Shown in pieces: positions 9,314 to 17,626 of a DNA stretch of 64,000 bases; position 1 is the first letter of the stretch, and each line of letters starts with the position of its first letter. A program made the position numbers and the translations under genes. The notes under the pieces were generated by a model. The model saw only the letters and a list, made by a program, of their open reading frames with translations. It did no database searches and was not told where the DNA came from. This DNA is from Streptomyces spongiicola (GTDB taxonomy: Bacteria > Actinomycetota > Actinomycetes > Streptomycetales > Streptomycetaceae): the NCBI RefSeq assembly GCF_003122365.1, contig NZ_CP029254.1, positions 6,140,001 to 6,204,000 of the forward strand. The letters are read 5' to 3'.

Positions 9314-11031
9314 GGACCGTCCAGGGCCGCACGGACAACGTCGTGGTGGTGGGAGCGGGGCTCGCCGGTCTGTCGGCCGCTCTGCACCTCCTGGGCGCCG
9401 GACGCAGCGTCACCGTCGTGGAGCGGGACCTCCAGCCCGGTGGCCGGGCCGGGCGGATCGAGCAGGGCGGCTACCGGTTCGACACCGGCCCGACCGTCGT
9501 CACCATGCCCGATCTCCTCGAGGACGCCTTCGCCGCGGTCGGCGACTCGATGGCCGAGAGGCTGGAACTCCTCCCGCTGCATCCCGCCTACCGCGCGGTG
9601 TTCGCCGACGGCACCGCGCTGGACGTGCACACCGGCGCCGGCGCCATGGAGGCGGAGGTCGAGCGCTTCGCCGGCGCGCGCGAGGCGCTCGGCTACCGGC
9701 GCCTGCGCGAGTGGCTGGAGAAGCTGTACCGGGCCCAGATCGGCCGCTTCATCGACGCCAACTTCGACTCGCCCCTGCAACTCCTCACCCCCGACCTCGC
9801 CCGGCTCGCCGCGCTCGGCGGCTTCGGCAGGCTCGACGCCCGGATCGGCGGCTTCCTCCGCGACGAACGACTGCGCCGGGTCTTCTCGTTCCAGTCGCTC
9901 TACGCCGGCGTCGCCCCGTCCCGCGCCCTCGCGGCCTACGCGGTCATCGCGTACATGGACACCGTCGCCGGGGTCCACTTCCCGAAGGGCGGTGTGCACG
10001 CCGTGCCGCGCGCCATGGCGGACGCGGCGGCCGACGCGGGAGCGGTCTTCCGCTACGGACGGACCGTCACCGGGCTGGAGCGCACCGGCGATCGCGTCAC
10101 CGCCGTGGTCACCGACCGGGAGCGGCTGCCGTGCGACGCCGTCGTCCTCACCCCCGACCTGCCGGCCGTCTACCGGCTCCTCGGGCGCGGCCCGCGGCGG
10201 CCCCTGGCCCTTCGCCACTCGCCGTCCGCCGTCGTCCTGCACGCCGGGACCGACCGGACCTGGCCCGGACTCGCCCACCACACCATCTCGTTCGGCACCG
10301 CCTGGAAGAGCACCTTCCGAGAACTGACGCGCACCGGTGACCTGATGACGGACCCGTCCCTCCTCATCACCCGCCCCACCGCCACCGACCCCGCCCTCGC
10401 CCCGCCCGGGCGCCACGTCCACTACGTACTCGCACCCTGCCCCAACACCGACATCGGCCCCGACGCCGCCGGGTGGCGGGACCTGGCCCCCCGCTACCGG
10501 GAGAGCCTGCTCGCCGAACTCGACCGCCGAGGACTGTCCGGCGTGGAAGCGGCCATCGAGGAGGAGTGCCTGGTCACCCCCGCCGACTGGACCCGGCAGG
10601 GCCACGCCGCGGGCACCCCCTTCTCGGTGGCGCACACCTTCGCCCAGACCGGCCCGTTCCGCCCGCGCAACCTCGTCAACGGCACCGCGAACGCCGTCCT
10701 CGCGGGCTGCGGTACCACCCCCGGAGTCGGTGTGCCCACCGTCCTGATCTCGGGGAAGCTCGCCGCCGCCCGCATCACCGGAGCACACCGGCCCGCCGCC
10801 GCCCCGCGCCGCCCGGCTGCGGCCGGGGCGAACCCCGGCGAGGGCACGGCCGCGCGCCCGGTGGCGGCGAACCCGGGTGAGGGGGCCGGCGGGCACCCGG
10901 CCGCGGCGGACCCCGGCGCAGGAGCCGGCGTGCACCCGGCCGCGGCGCATCCCCGGGAGGGCGCCGGTGCGCCCCCGCCCGGCACGGCCCGTACCGACAC
11001 CCTCCGCACACCGAAAGGCGGAACCGCATGA
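9310..11031 (+). CDS. crtI: Phytoene desaturase CrtI
   Basis: A 573-residue FAD enzyme that converts phytoene to lycopene. The N-terminal dinucleotide-binding motif is VVVGAGLAGLSAALHL (residues 12-27), followed by ERDLQPGGRAG and YRFDTGPTVVTMP. The C-terminal CrtI signature region reads GCGTTPGVGVPTVLISGKLA. Family members end near residue 495; here residues 491-573 form an Ala/Pro/Gly-rich tail with repeats of the type NPGEG...AAADPG. The gene overlaps crtE upstream and crtB downstream, each by ATGA. Confidence 0.95.
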   Translation: MRTVQGRTDNVVVVGAGLAGLSAALHLLGAGRSVTVVERDLQPGGRAGRIEQGGYRFDTGPTVVTMPDLLEDAFAAVGDSMAERLELLPLHPAYRAVFADGTALDVHTGAGAMEAEVERFAGAREALGYRRLREWLEKLYRAQIGRFIDANFDSPLQLLTPDLARLAALGGFGRLDARIGGFLRDERLRRVFSFQSLYAGVAPSRALAAYAVIAYMDTVAGVHFPKGGVHAVPRAMADAAADAGAVFRYGRTVTGLERTGDRVTAVVTDRERLPCDAVVLTPDLPAVYRLLGRGPRRPLALRHSPSAVVLHAGTDRTWPGLAHHTISFGTAWKSTFRELTRTGDLMTDPSLLITRPTATDPALAPPGRHVHYVLAPCPNTDIGPDAAGWRDLAPRYRESLLAELDRRGLSGVEAAIEEECLVTPADWTRQGHAAGTPFSVAHTFAQTGPFRPRNLVNGTANAVLAGCGTTPGVGVPTVLISGKLAAARITGAHRPAAAPRRPAAAGANPGEGTAARPVAANPGEGAGGHPAAADPGAGAGVHPAAAHPREGAGAPPPGTARTDTLRTPKGGTA

Positions 11032-12113
11032 CGCGCCGGGAACTCGACGCCGCCGGGATCACCGAGCCCGGACTGCGCGCCGCCTACGCCGACTGCCGCC
11101 GGCTCAACGCCCGCCACGGCAGGACCTACTTCCTCGCCACCCGGCTGCTCCCCGTCGAGCGGCGCCCCGCCGTCCACGCGCTGTACGGCTTCGCCCGCTG
11201 GGCCGACGACATCGTCGACGACCTCGACAGCGACGCCACCCCCGCGGAACGCGCGACGGCGCTGGACCGGCTGTCGGAGCGCCTCGACGCCGGGCTGCGC
11301 CTCGGCCGCAGCCCCGAACCCGTCGTCCACGCCCTCGCGCACACGGCCCGCCGCTACCGCATCGACCACCGCCACTTCACCGACTTCCTGGCGTCCATGC
11401 GCAGCGACCTGGAGGTGACGGACTACGCCGACTACGGTGAACTGCGCCGCTATATGCACGGTTCCGCCGCCGTCATCGGACTGCAGATGCTGCCCGTGCT
11501 CGGTACGGTCGTCCCCCGCGAGGAGGCCGCTCCGCACGCCGCCGCCCTCGGGGTCGCCTTCCAGCTGACCAACTTCCTGCGCGACGTGGGCGAGGACCTG
11601 GACCGCGGACGCGTCTACCTCCCCGCCGACCTGCTCGCCGCCCACGGCGTGGGCCGCGACCTGCTCCTCTGGAGCCGCGCCACGGGCCGGCGCGACCCCC
11701 GGATCACCGCCGCCCTGGAGGACGCCGCCGGTCTCACCCGCGGCGTGTACCGGCAGGCCGCGCCGGGGCTGCCCATGCTGGACCCGGTCTCCCGGCCGTG
11801 CATCCGCACCGCTTTCGTCCTGTACGGGGGCATCCTGAAGGCCATCGCCGACGACGGCTACGCCTGCCTGCACCGCCGCGCGGTCGTCCCGCCGGTGCGC
11901 CGGGCCGTGGTGGCGCTGGACGGACTGGCCAGGGTGGCCGCCGCCCGCGCCACCGCACCGCGCCGCAGGGCGGGAGGCCGCTCCCGGTGGGAGTCCCGGC
12001 ACCCGTGGCCGGCCCCCGCCGGGCAGCAGCGGCCCGGTGGGGAGCGGCAGACGGTCGCGGAGGGGATGCCGGCCGCGAAGGACGGGAACAGTGTGGAGGG
12101 GAGGGCCCTGTGA
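11028..12113 (+). CDS. crtB: Phytoene synthase CrtB
   Basis: A 361-residue squalene/phytoene synthase that condenses two geranylgeranyl diphosphates to phytoene. The two Asp-rich motifs are YGFARWADDIVDD and NFLRDVGEDLDRGRVYLP. The core ends near residue 300, after which an Arg/Ala/Pro-rich tail of about 60 residues follows; the tail is not part of the fold. It overlaps crtI by ATGA and the next gene by GTGA (12110-12113). Confidence 0.95.
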   Translation: MTRRELDAAGITEPGLRAAYADCRRLNARHGRTYFLATRLLPVERRPAVHALYGFARWADDIVDDLDSDATPAERATALDRLSERLDAGLRLGRSPEPVVHALAHTARRYRIDHRHFTDFLASMRSDLEVTDYADYGELRRYMHGSAAVIGLQMLPVLGTVVPREEAAPHAAALGVAFQLTNFLRDVGEDLDRGRVYLPADLLAAHGVGRDLLLWSRATGRRDPRITAALEDAAGLTRGVYRQAAPGLPMLDPVSRPCIRTAFVLYGGILKAIADDGYACLHRRAVVPPVRRAVVALDGLARVAAARATAPRRRAGGRSRWESRHPWPAPAGQQRPGGERQTVAEGMPAAKDGNSVEGRAL

Positions 12114-13159
12114 CGTTCCGTACCGGTCCCGGCGGCGGCCGGGAACGCGGCCGCACGCCCCTGCGGCTGCGCCGCTCCGCCACCGCCTGGGAACGCCAGA
12201 CCCCCACCTGGCGCGACGCCCGCCCCGCCCTCGTCGACGGCGCCCTCAAGCGCGCGCTCGCCCGCCCGTCGGGCAACTGGTACGTCCTCGGCGACTCCCG
12301 CGCCGTCCGGCCGGGCGCGCCGTTCGGCCGGACCGTCGCAGGGGTGGAGGTGGTCGCCTGGCGGGACGGCGGGGGACGGCTCCTCGCGGGCCCCGGCGCC
12401 TGCCCGCATCTCGGCGCGCCCCTGCGCGACAGCCGCGTGCGCTGCGGAACGCTGATCTGCCACTGGCACGGACTGGCCCTGAACGGCGGGCCGTTCGCCG
12501 GGTGGGAGCCGTTCCCGGCGTACGACGACGGTGTACTGGCATGGGTCCGCCTCGACGAGGCCGGAGGCGAGGAGCCCCTGGACCGCCCGGTCCTTCCGGA
12601 GCGGCCGCGGCCGTCCTCGGCCGTGTCGTCCGTCTACACCGGCACCGGCGTCTGCGAGCCGGAGGACGTGGTGGCCAACCGGCTCGACCCCTGGCACGGT
12701 GGCTGGTTCCACCCGTACTCGTTCGTCGACCTCCGGGTGGTCGGCGCCCCCGGTGCAGGCCCGGACGCGGAGGCGGCGGAGGCGGCGGACGCCGACGACG
12801 CGTTCGCGGTGGAGGTGTCGTTCAAGGTGGCGGGCCGGGTCGTCGTCCCGGTCACCGCCGTCTTCACGGCGCCCGAGCCCCGAACGGTCGTCATGCACAT
12901 CACCGAGGGCGAGGGGGAGGGCTCGGTCGTGGAGACCCATGCCACCCCGCTCGGGCCCGACCCGCTCGGCAGGCCTCGCACCGCGGTCGTCGAGGCGGTG
13001 GTGGCGTCGTCCGGCCGCCCGGGCTTCACCGCCGCGAGGGCCGCCGCGCCCTTGCTGCGCCCCCTGATGCGTGCCGCGGCGGCCCGCCTCTGGCGCGACG
13101 ACCTGGCGTACGCGGAACGCCGCTGGCACCTGCGCAGTACGGGCCGCTTCCCGGGGTAA
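12110..13159 (+). CDS. Rieske non-heme iron oxygenase-like protein (DUF5914) in the crtV position
   Basis: A 349-residue protein, fourth gene of the crtE operon, started by a GTG that overlaps the crtB stop (GTGA). A Rieske 2Fe-2S motif is complete: Cys98-Pro-His100 ... Cys117-His-Trp-His120 (CPHLGAPL and CHWHGL). A mononuclear-iron site follows: NRLDPWHGGWFH, that is Asp193-x2-His196-x4-His201, the spacing of Rieske oxygenases. The remaining C-terminal part corresponds to what is annotated DUF5914 in streptomycetes. In Streptomyces griseus this operon slot is named crtV and has been described as a methylesterase; the motifs here instead indicate an oxygenase, perhaps acting on the carotenoid end group. 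The substrate is inferred from operon position only. Confidence 0.82.
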   Translation: MTFRTGPGGGRERGRTPLRLRRSATAWERQTPTWRDARPALVDGALKRALARPSGNWYVLGDSRAVRPGAPFGRTVAGVEVVAWRDGGGRLLAGPGACPHLGAPLRDSRVRCGTLICHWHGLALNGGPFAGWEPFPAYDDGVLAWVRLDEAGGEEPLDRPVLPERPRPSSAVSSVYTGTGVCEPEDVVANRLDPWHGGWFHPYSFVDLRVVGAPGAGPDAEAAEAADADDAFAVEVSFKVAGRVVVPVTAVFTAPEPRTVVMHITEGEGEGSVVETHATPLGPDPLGRPRTAVVEAVVASSGRPGFTAARAAAPLLRPLMRAAAARLWRDDLAYAERRWHLRSTGRFPG

Positions 13160-13487
13160 CCGCGGGCCGGGGTGACCGCGGGCCGGGCTGACCGCTTCCC
13201 GGGCTGACCGCGGCCGCACGGGGCGGGACCCGGTCCGCCGGTACTCCGGTCCGGTTTCGCGATCCTGCCGCGGGCCAGGCTGGGAAGGGGTACGGCCACC
13301 GCGTGATCACCGTTTGGTGTGCGGACGGACGAAGATCGTGCGGTGGCCGCGGGCCATGGCCCGTCCCCTGCCCCCGGCGGGCGGTGTCCGACCAGGCCAT
13401 GGCCCGGATCGCGGGACGATTCGGCCGAGTCGGGGTGCGCCCGGTAGACGGCCTACGGCTCGGGCTCGAGGCGGACGGCAGACGGGG
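13160..13487. other. Convergent intergenic region with palindromes
   Basis: No gene is supported. Just after the Rieske gene stop there are direct repeats of ccgcgggccgggntgac, and a 14-bp perfect palindrome cgggccatggcccg occurs at 13350-13363 with a related copy near 13394. It could serve as a terminator between the convergent genes, but no U-tract equivalent is seen. Confidence 0.4.
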
Positions 13488-14360
13488 TCAGGTCCGGCGC
13501 GCGGCCCAGACGGTGCGCTCGGTCCGTACGGCGAGGTCGTCGCGGTGCAGGATGCCGCGCGGGCTGCGATCGTCCAGGAGTTCGTCGAGTGCGGCGAGGT
13601 CCTCGGGCGGGAGCGCGGGGGCGGCGGCGCCGCGGAGGCCTTGCAGACCGCGGCGGGCGTAGCGGCCGACGGCCTGGCTGCGGCTGCCGTCGATGCTGAC
13701 GGTGATGGTGCGCTCGGCTTCGACGGTGAACCCGGCGGCGGCCAGCATCCGCGCCCAGTCGGCGCCGCGGTGCGGGACGTGCGCGGCGTGGAGGCCTTCG
13801 GTCGCCCGGTGGGCGCGCTCCTCGAGTCCCGGCCGGCCCTCGGGAGCGCCGGGGGGCAGGAAGCGGGGGAAGCCGTCCAACTCGACGACGGCGAACAGCC
13901 CGCCCGGCGCCAGGAGTTCATGCACGCGGGCCAGCGCACGCACGGGATCGGCCAGATGATGCATCGACGCGGAGGCCCACACCAGGTCGGGTGTGCCGAC
14001 CTCGGGCCAGCGGCTGATGTCCAGGTCGGCCCGCACGGTGCGCACCCGGTCCCGCAGGCCGCGGGCGGATGCCCTCTCGTCCAGCAGCCGCAGGTGGCCG
14101 GCGGAGGCGTCGACCGCGGTGACGTGCGCCCCGGGGAAGCGTTCGAGGAGCGCGAAGGTGCCCGCGCCGGTTCCGCAACCCAGGTCCACGATCCGGCGCG
14201 GAACGGCCTTCAGCGGCAGCCAGGCGGTGATGGACGCGATGTGCTCGGCCAGGACCTCCGCGTCCAGGTCGAGTATCTCCGCCTGGCCGCCGTCGCCGTG
14301 CTCCCCGTGGTGGTCGGGCGAGCCGCAGGGGTGAGGGGTGTGCCTGTGCGATGGGGTCAT
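13488..14360 (-). CDS. Class I SAM-dependent methyltransferase
   Basis: A 290-residue methyltransferase. Motif I is IVDLGCGTGAGTF near residue 60, followed by AVDASAGHLRLLDE and the motif DLVWASASMHHLADP, typical of small-molecule methyltransferases of the ubiE/Methyltransf_25 type. The N-terminus is His-rich (SHRHTPHPCGSPDHHGEHG). ATG at 14360 is the first methionine close to the conserved part; longer upstream forms have no homology-like sequence. Its substrate is unknown. It lies between the two crt operons but points away from both, next to an XRE/cupin regulator on the same strand, so a carotenoid role should not be assumed. Confidence 0.8.
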   Translation of the reverse strand: MTPSHRHTPHPCGSPDHHGEHGDGGQAEILDLDAEVLAEHIASITAWLPLKAVPRRIVDLGCGTGAGTFALLERFPGAHVTAVDASAGHLRLLDERASARGLRDRVRTVRADLDISRWPEVGTPDLVWASASMHHLADPVRALARVHELLAPGGLFAVVELDGFPRFLPPGAPEGRPGLEERAHRATEGLHAAHVPHRGADWARMLAAAGFTVEAERTITVSIDGSRSQAVGRYARRGLQGLRGAAAPALPPEDLAALDELLDDRSPRGILHRDDLAVRTERTVWAARRT

Positions 14361-14648
14361 GGCGACACCGTAGGCATGCCATGCGTCTGCCGCACGACTG
14401 CTTGCCGGATACGCAAAACGGTCGCCTGTTGTGCTGCCCGCCGCGCAAGACCACCCGCACGGGGCCGGAACGCTCAGCCGGCCTGGCTGTCCGTCAGGCG
14501 GGGCGGCCCACGTACGCCCGATGGTGCCACCCGAACCGGTACCCCCTCCACGCCCGGGAGGACCCCGGCCCCCGTGCACCCGAGGGGGCTCACCACCAGG
14601 TGCCCAACGGCGCGCGGCGGGTGACGCGGCCCCGTACGCCCGAGAGGG

Positions 14649-15254
14649 CTACTCGCGAGGGCCCCGCGCGCCGGCGTGCTCGCCGTTCCCGTCCGGGTCG
14701 CGCTGGTGGCCGCGGCGGGCATCGCGGTCGAAGATGCCCATGATCTCGCACGGTCCGCCCTCGGCGCCGATCGCGTGCGGCGTCATGGTGGGGAACTCCG
14801 CGGCCTGGTTCGTCTCGATCCGGAAGCGCCGGTGGCCGAGCATGAGGACGGCGGTGCCGGACAGTACGACGAGCCACTCACGGCCGGGGTGGGCGCGCAT
14901 GCGGGCCGGGTTGTCGGGTGGCGGCTGGGTCATCCGCTGACGCATCACGCTCATGCCGGGGTCGCTCTTGACGGGCCAGCGCATCAGGCCGTGGGTGCTG
15001 TCGACCACCGGGCTCACGATCACGTCGGCGGTGGCGTTCTCCACCAGCTGGTCCAAGGTGGTGTCCAGGGCGCGGGCGAGGGTGACGAGCTGGTCCAGGG
15101 CGAGGCGGCGCTGCCCGTTCTCGATCCGGCTCAGCGACGACTGGCTGAGGTTGGCGCGCGTGGCCAGTTCCTCCAGGGACCAGCCCTGCGCGACGCGCAG
15201 GGCGCGGATCCGTTTGCGTACGAGGCTGTCCAGCTGCTCATCTTCTTGCGTCAT
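14649..15254 (-). CDS. XRE-family regulator with C-terminal cupin domain
   Basis: A 201-residue regulator. Residues about 12-68 form a helix-turn-helix of the XRE type (RIRALRVAQGWSLEELATR, LSQSSLSRIENGQRRL). Residues about 115-185 form a small cupin barrel (HPGREWLVVLSGTAVLMLG, FPTMTPHAIGAEGGP) that probably senses a small ligand. ATG 15254 was chosen because the conserved N-terminus begins there. It is divergent from the MFS exporter at 15415, 160 bases away, which it probably controls. An imperfect inverted repeat gggca-N8-tgccc lies just upstream of its start (15255-15272). Confidence 0.85.
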   Translation of the reverse strand: MTQEDEQLDSLVRKRIRALRVAQGWSLEELATRANLSQSSLSRIENGQRRLALDQLVTLARALDTTLDQLVENATADVIVSPVVDSTHGLMRWPVKSDPGMSVMRQRMTQPPPDNPARMRAHPGREWLVVLSGTAVLMLGHRRFRIETNQAAEFPTMTPHAIGAEGGPCEIMGIFDRDARRGHQRDPDGNGEHAGARGPRE

Positions 15255-15414
15255 GGGCAAGAGCGTATGCCCCTTGTGCAACGCGGGTCTAACGTCGGTC
15301 GCGGTCGGTCCAGCACGGGACCACCTTCCGTGGTGAGCCGGGTCCCCGCCCACCCCCTCAGACGACCGGCCCCGCCCCGGTGCCGGTTCCGTACGTCCTC
15401 TTCAGAAGGAGACC

Positions 15415-17124
15415 ATGAGAATGCAACAGCCTCCCCGGGCAGCGCTCGTACCGGACGGCGGCGTGGGCGCGCCTGATCCGCGTCAGCTGCGCGCGATCCT
15501 GATCACCGTGTCGATCGCGCTGATGGCCGTCATCGCCTCGGTGTCCGGTCTCAACGTCGCCCAGACCCATCTGGCGGTCGAGTGGGGTGCCTCGCAGACG
15601 ACCGTCCTGTGGATCATCAATGCCTACACCCTTGCCCTGGCCGCGCTGCTGCTGCCGCTCGGGGCGATCGGCGATCGGCTGGGCCGCAGGCCCATGCTGA
15701 TCACCGGACTGGTCGTCTTCGGTGCCGCCGGCGTCGTCGCGGGCCTCGCCCCGTCGGCCGCGGTGATGATCGGCGCGCGTGTGGCCGCGGGCATCGGTGC
15801 CGCGATCATCATGCCGATCACGCTGGCCGTCATCACGTCCACGTTCCCCGAGGAGGAGCGGGGGAAGGCGATCGGCGTCTGGACCGGCGTCGCCGGAGGC
15901 GGAGGCATCCTGGGCATGTTCCTGTCCGCGTTCCTCGTCGACGTCGCGGACTGGAGGTGGCTGTTCGCCCTCCCCGTGGTCCTGGCCGCCGTCGCGCTGG
16001 CGATGACGCCGAAGACGGTGCCCGACTCCCGCGAACGCCACACCCGTACCTTCGACTTCGTCGGCGCGCTGCTGTCCGCGATCGCCGTGATCGGGCTCAT
16101 CCTCGTGCTCCAGGAAGGACCCGAGCGCGGCTGGACCGCCCCGGTCACCCTGATCAGCCTGGCCGTCGGCGCGACCGCCGCCGTCGCGTTCGCGGCCTGG
16201 GAGCTGCACCGGCGGGACGCCGCCCTGCTGGACGTACGCCTGTTCCGGGAACGCGGGCCGGCCGTCGGCTCCGTCACACTGCTCGTCGTCTTCGGCGTCC
16301 AGGCCGGCATCGCCGTCGTGCTCTTCCCGTTCTTCCAGGCCGTGCTCGGCTGGTCGGGCCTGCTGGCCACCGCGGCGATGATGCCGATGGCCGTCATGAT
16401 GATGGCGGCGTCCGGTCTGGCCCCCAGGGCGGCCGCCAGGATCGGCGCCCGCTCCACCATGACCGCGGGCGTCGCCGTAGCCGCCCTCGGCCTCGCTCTG
16501 ATGGCGCTGTTCGCGTCCGTCGAGGGCGGCTACCCGTCCATCCTCGCCGGCATGCTCGCCATGGGCGCCGGCATGGGCCTGTCGATGACCCCGTCCACCG
16601 AGGCCATCACCGGCGCCCTGCCCCGCGCCGAGCAGGGCGTCGCCTCCGCGCTCAACGACGTCACCCGCGAGTTCGGTACCGCCCTGGGCGTCGCGATGCT
16701 CGGCGCGCTCCTGGCCGGCGGCTACCGCGGCGCGATCGACGGCAGACTCGACGGGATCCCCGCCGGGGCGGCGGAGACCGCCCGGGCGGGCATCGCCAAT
16801 GCCATCGAGGCCGCACCCGGGGCCGGAGGCCACGCCCAGGACCTGATCAACGCGGCCCAGCAGTCCTTCGTGGACGGCTGGCGGCAGGCGATGTGGATCG
16901 GCGCCGCCGTCATGGCCGCACTGCTCGTCCATGTCGCCCTACGCGGCCCGGACAACACCGCGCCCGTCGAGACGGGGGGCTTCGGGACCGCGCCCGTCGA
17001 GGCCGGGGGCTTCGGGACCGGGGGCTTTGGGACCGGGGGCTTCGAGGCCCGGGACTTCGAGAGGGGAGGCTTCGAGACCGGGGCGCCGAATGCGGGGTCC
17101 GCGTCGGATGCCGCCGCCCGCTGA
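15415..17124 (+). CDS. MFS multidrug exporter (DHA2, 14-TM type)
   Basis: A 569-residue membrane transporter with about 14 hydrophobic helices. The N-terminal part shows the motif A region GAIGDRLGRRPMLITG and VAAGIGAAIIMPITLAVI, typical of the EmrB/QacA drug:proton antiporters. Start ATG 15415 follows AGAAGGAGA. After the last helix (near residue 505) the tail is a low-complexity series of GGFGTG-type repeats (residues 517-560) that arises from DNA repeats, not from the family fold. Divergent from the XRE/cupin regulator. Substrate unknown. Confidence 0.9.
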   Translation: MRMQQPPRAALVPDGGVGAPDPRQLRAILITVSIALMAVIASVSGLNVAQTHLAVEWGASQTTVLWIINAYTLALAALLLPLGAIGDRLGRRPMLITGLVVFGAAGVVAGLAPSAAVMIGARVAAGIGAAIIMPITLAVITSTFPEEERGKAIGVWTGVAGGGGILGMFLSAFLVDVADWRWLFALPVVLAAVALAMTPKTVPDSRERHTRTFDFVGALLSAIAVIGLILVLQEGPERGWTAPVTLISLAVGATAAVAFAAWELHRRDAALLDVRLFRERGPAVGSVTLLVVFGVQAGIAVVLFPFFQAVLGWSGLLATAAMMPMAVMMMAASGLAPRAAARIGARSTMTAGVAVAALGLALMALFASVEGGYPSILAGMLAMGAGMGLSMTPSTEAITGALPRAEQGVASALNDVTREFGTALGVAMLGALLAGGYRGAIDGRLDGIPAGAAETARAGIANAIEAAPGAGGHAQDLINAAQQSFVDGWRQAMWIGAAVMAALLVHVALRGPDNTAPVETGGFGTAPVEAGGFGTGGFGTGGFEARDFERGGFETGAPNAGSASDAAAR

Positions 17125-17269
17125 CATGCCGCGCCTCCTCGCGCCGACCGGTGCGGGGAGGCGCGGGGAGGTGCGGGGAGGTGCGGGCGACCGCATCGGA
17201 CGACCGCCGCCGGTTCGCCCGCCCCGGTCCGGCATCCGGCAGAGGGTTACGGCCGGGAAGGGCCGGCGG

Positions 17270-17626
17270 GCACGACCGCACTCCCGGGCGTTCGCCCAGC
17301 TCGGCGCGTTCGTCGAGTACAAAGCCAAGCGGGCAGGTGTGCCCGTGGTCCAGGTGGACCCGCGCAACACCTCCCGCCAGTGCTCCGAGTGCCGGCACCC
17401 GCACCGGTCCAACCGGACCAGCCGATCCCGGTTCGCGTGCAAGTCCTGCGGGATCGTCCCGCACGCGGACCACAACGGCTCCCGCAACACCGCCCACCGG
17501 GCCGATGCCGTGTGGCAGCGGGGCGCGGTCAACCGCCCCGGTACCGCCAAGCGGTACCGGACGCAGGGAACCACGGTGGGGCATCACATCTCACTCTGCC
17601 CGCAGACCCGGCCCTTCAGGGCCGGG
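17270..17626 (+). pseudogene. Remnant of an IS605-type OrfB/TnpB gene with its terminal hairpin
   Basis: The reading frame from about 17276 encodes the C-terminal third of a TnpB/OrfB protein: SRAFAQLGAFVEYKAKRAGV, then VDPRNTSRQCSECRH, a zinc ribbon CSEC...CKSC, and HADHNGSRNTAHRA with the last RuvC aspartate. The N-terminal two thirds (first RuvC motifs) are absent; upstream DNA belongs to the MFS gene. A perfect 8-bp hairpin cccggccc-ttca-gggccggg (17607-17626) at its end resembles the right-end hairpin of IS200/IS605 elements and the 3' end of the associated guide RNA. The relic is inactive as a nuclease. Its hairpin loop contains the stop codon of crtU on the other strand. Confidence 0.8.
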
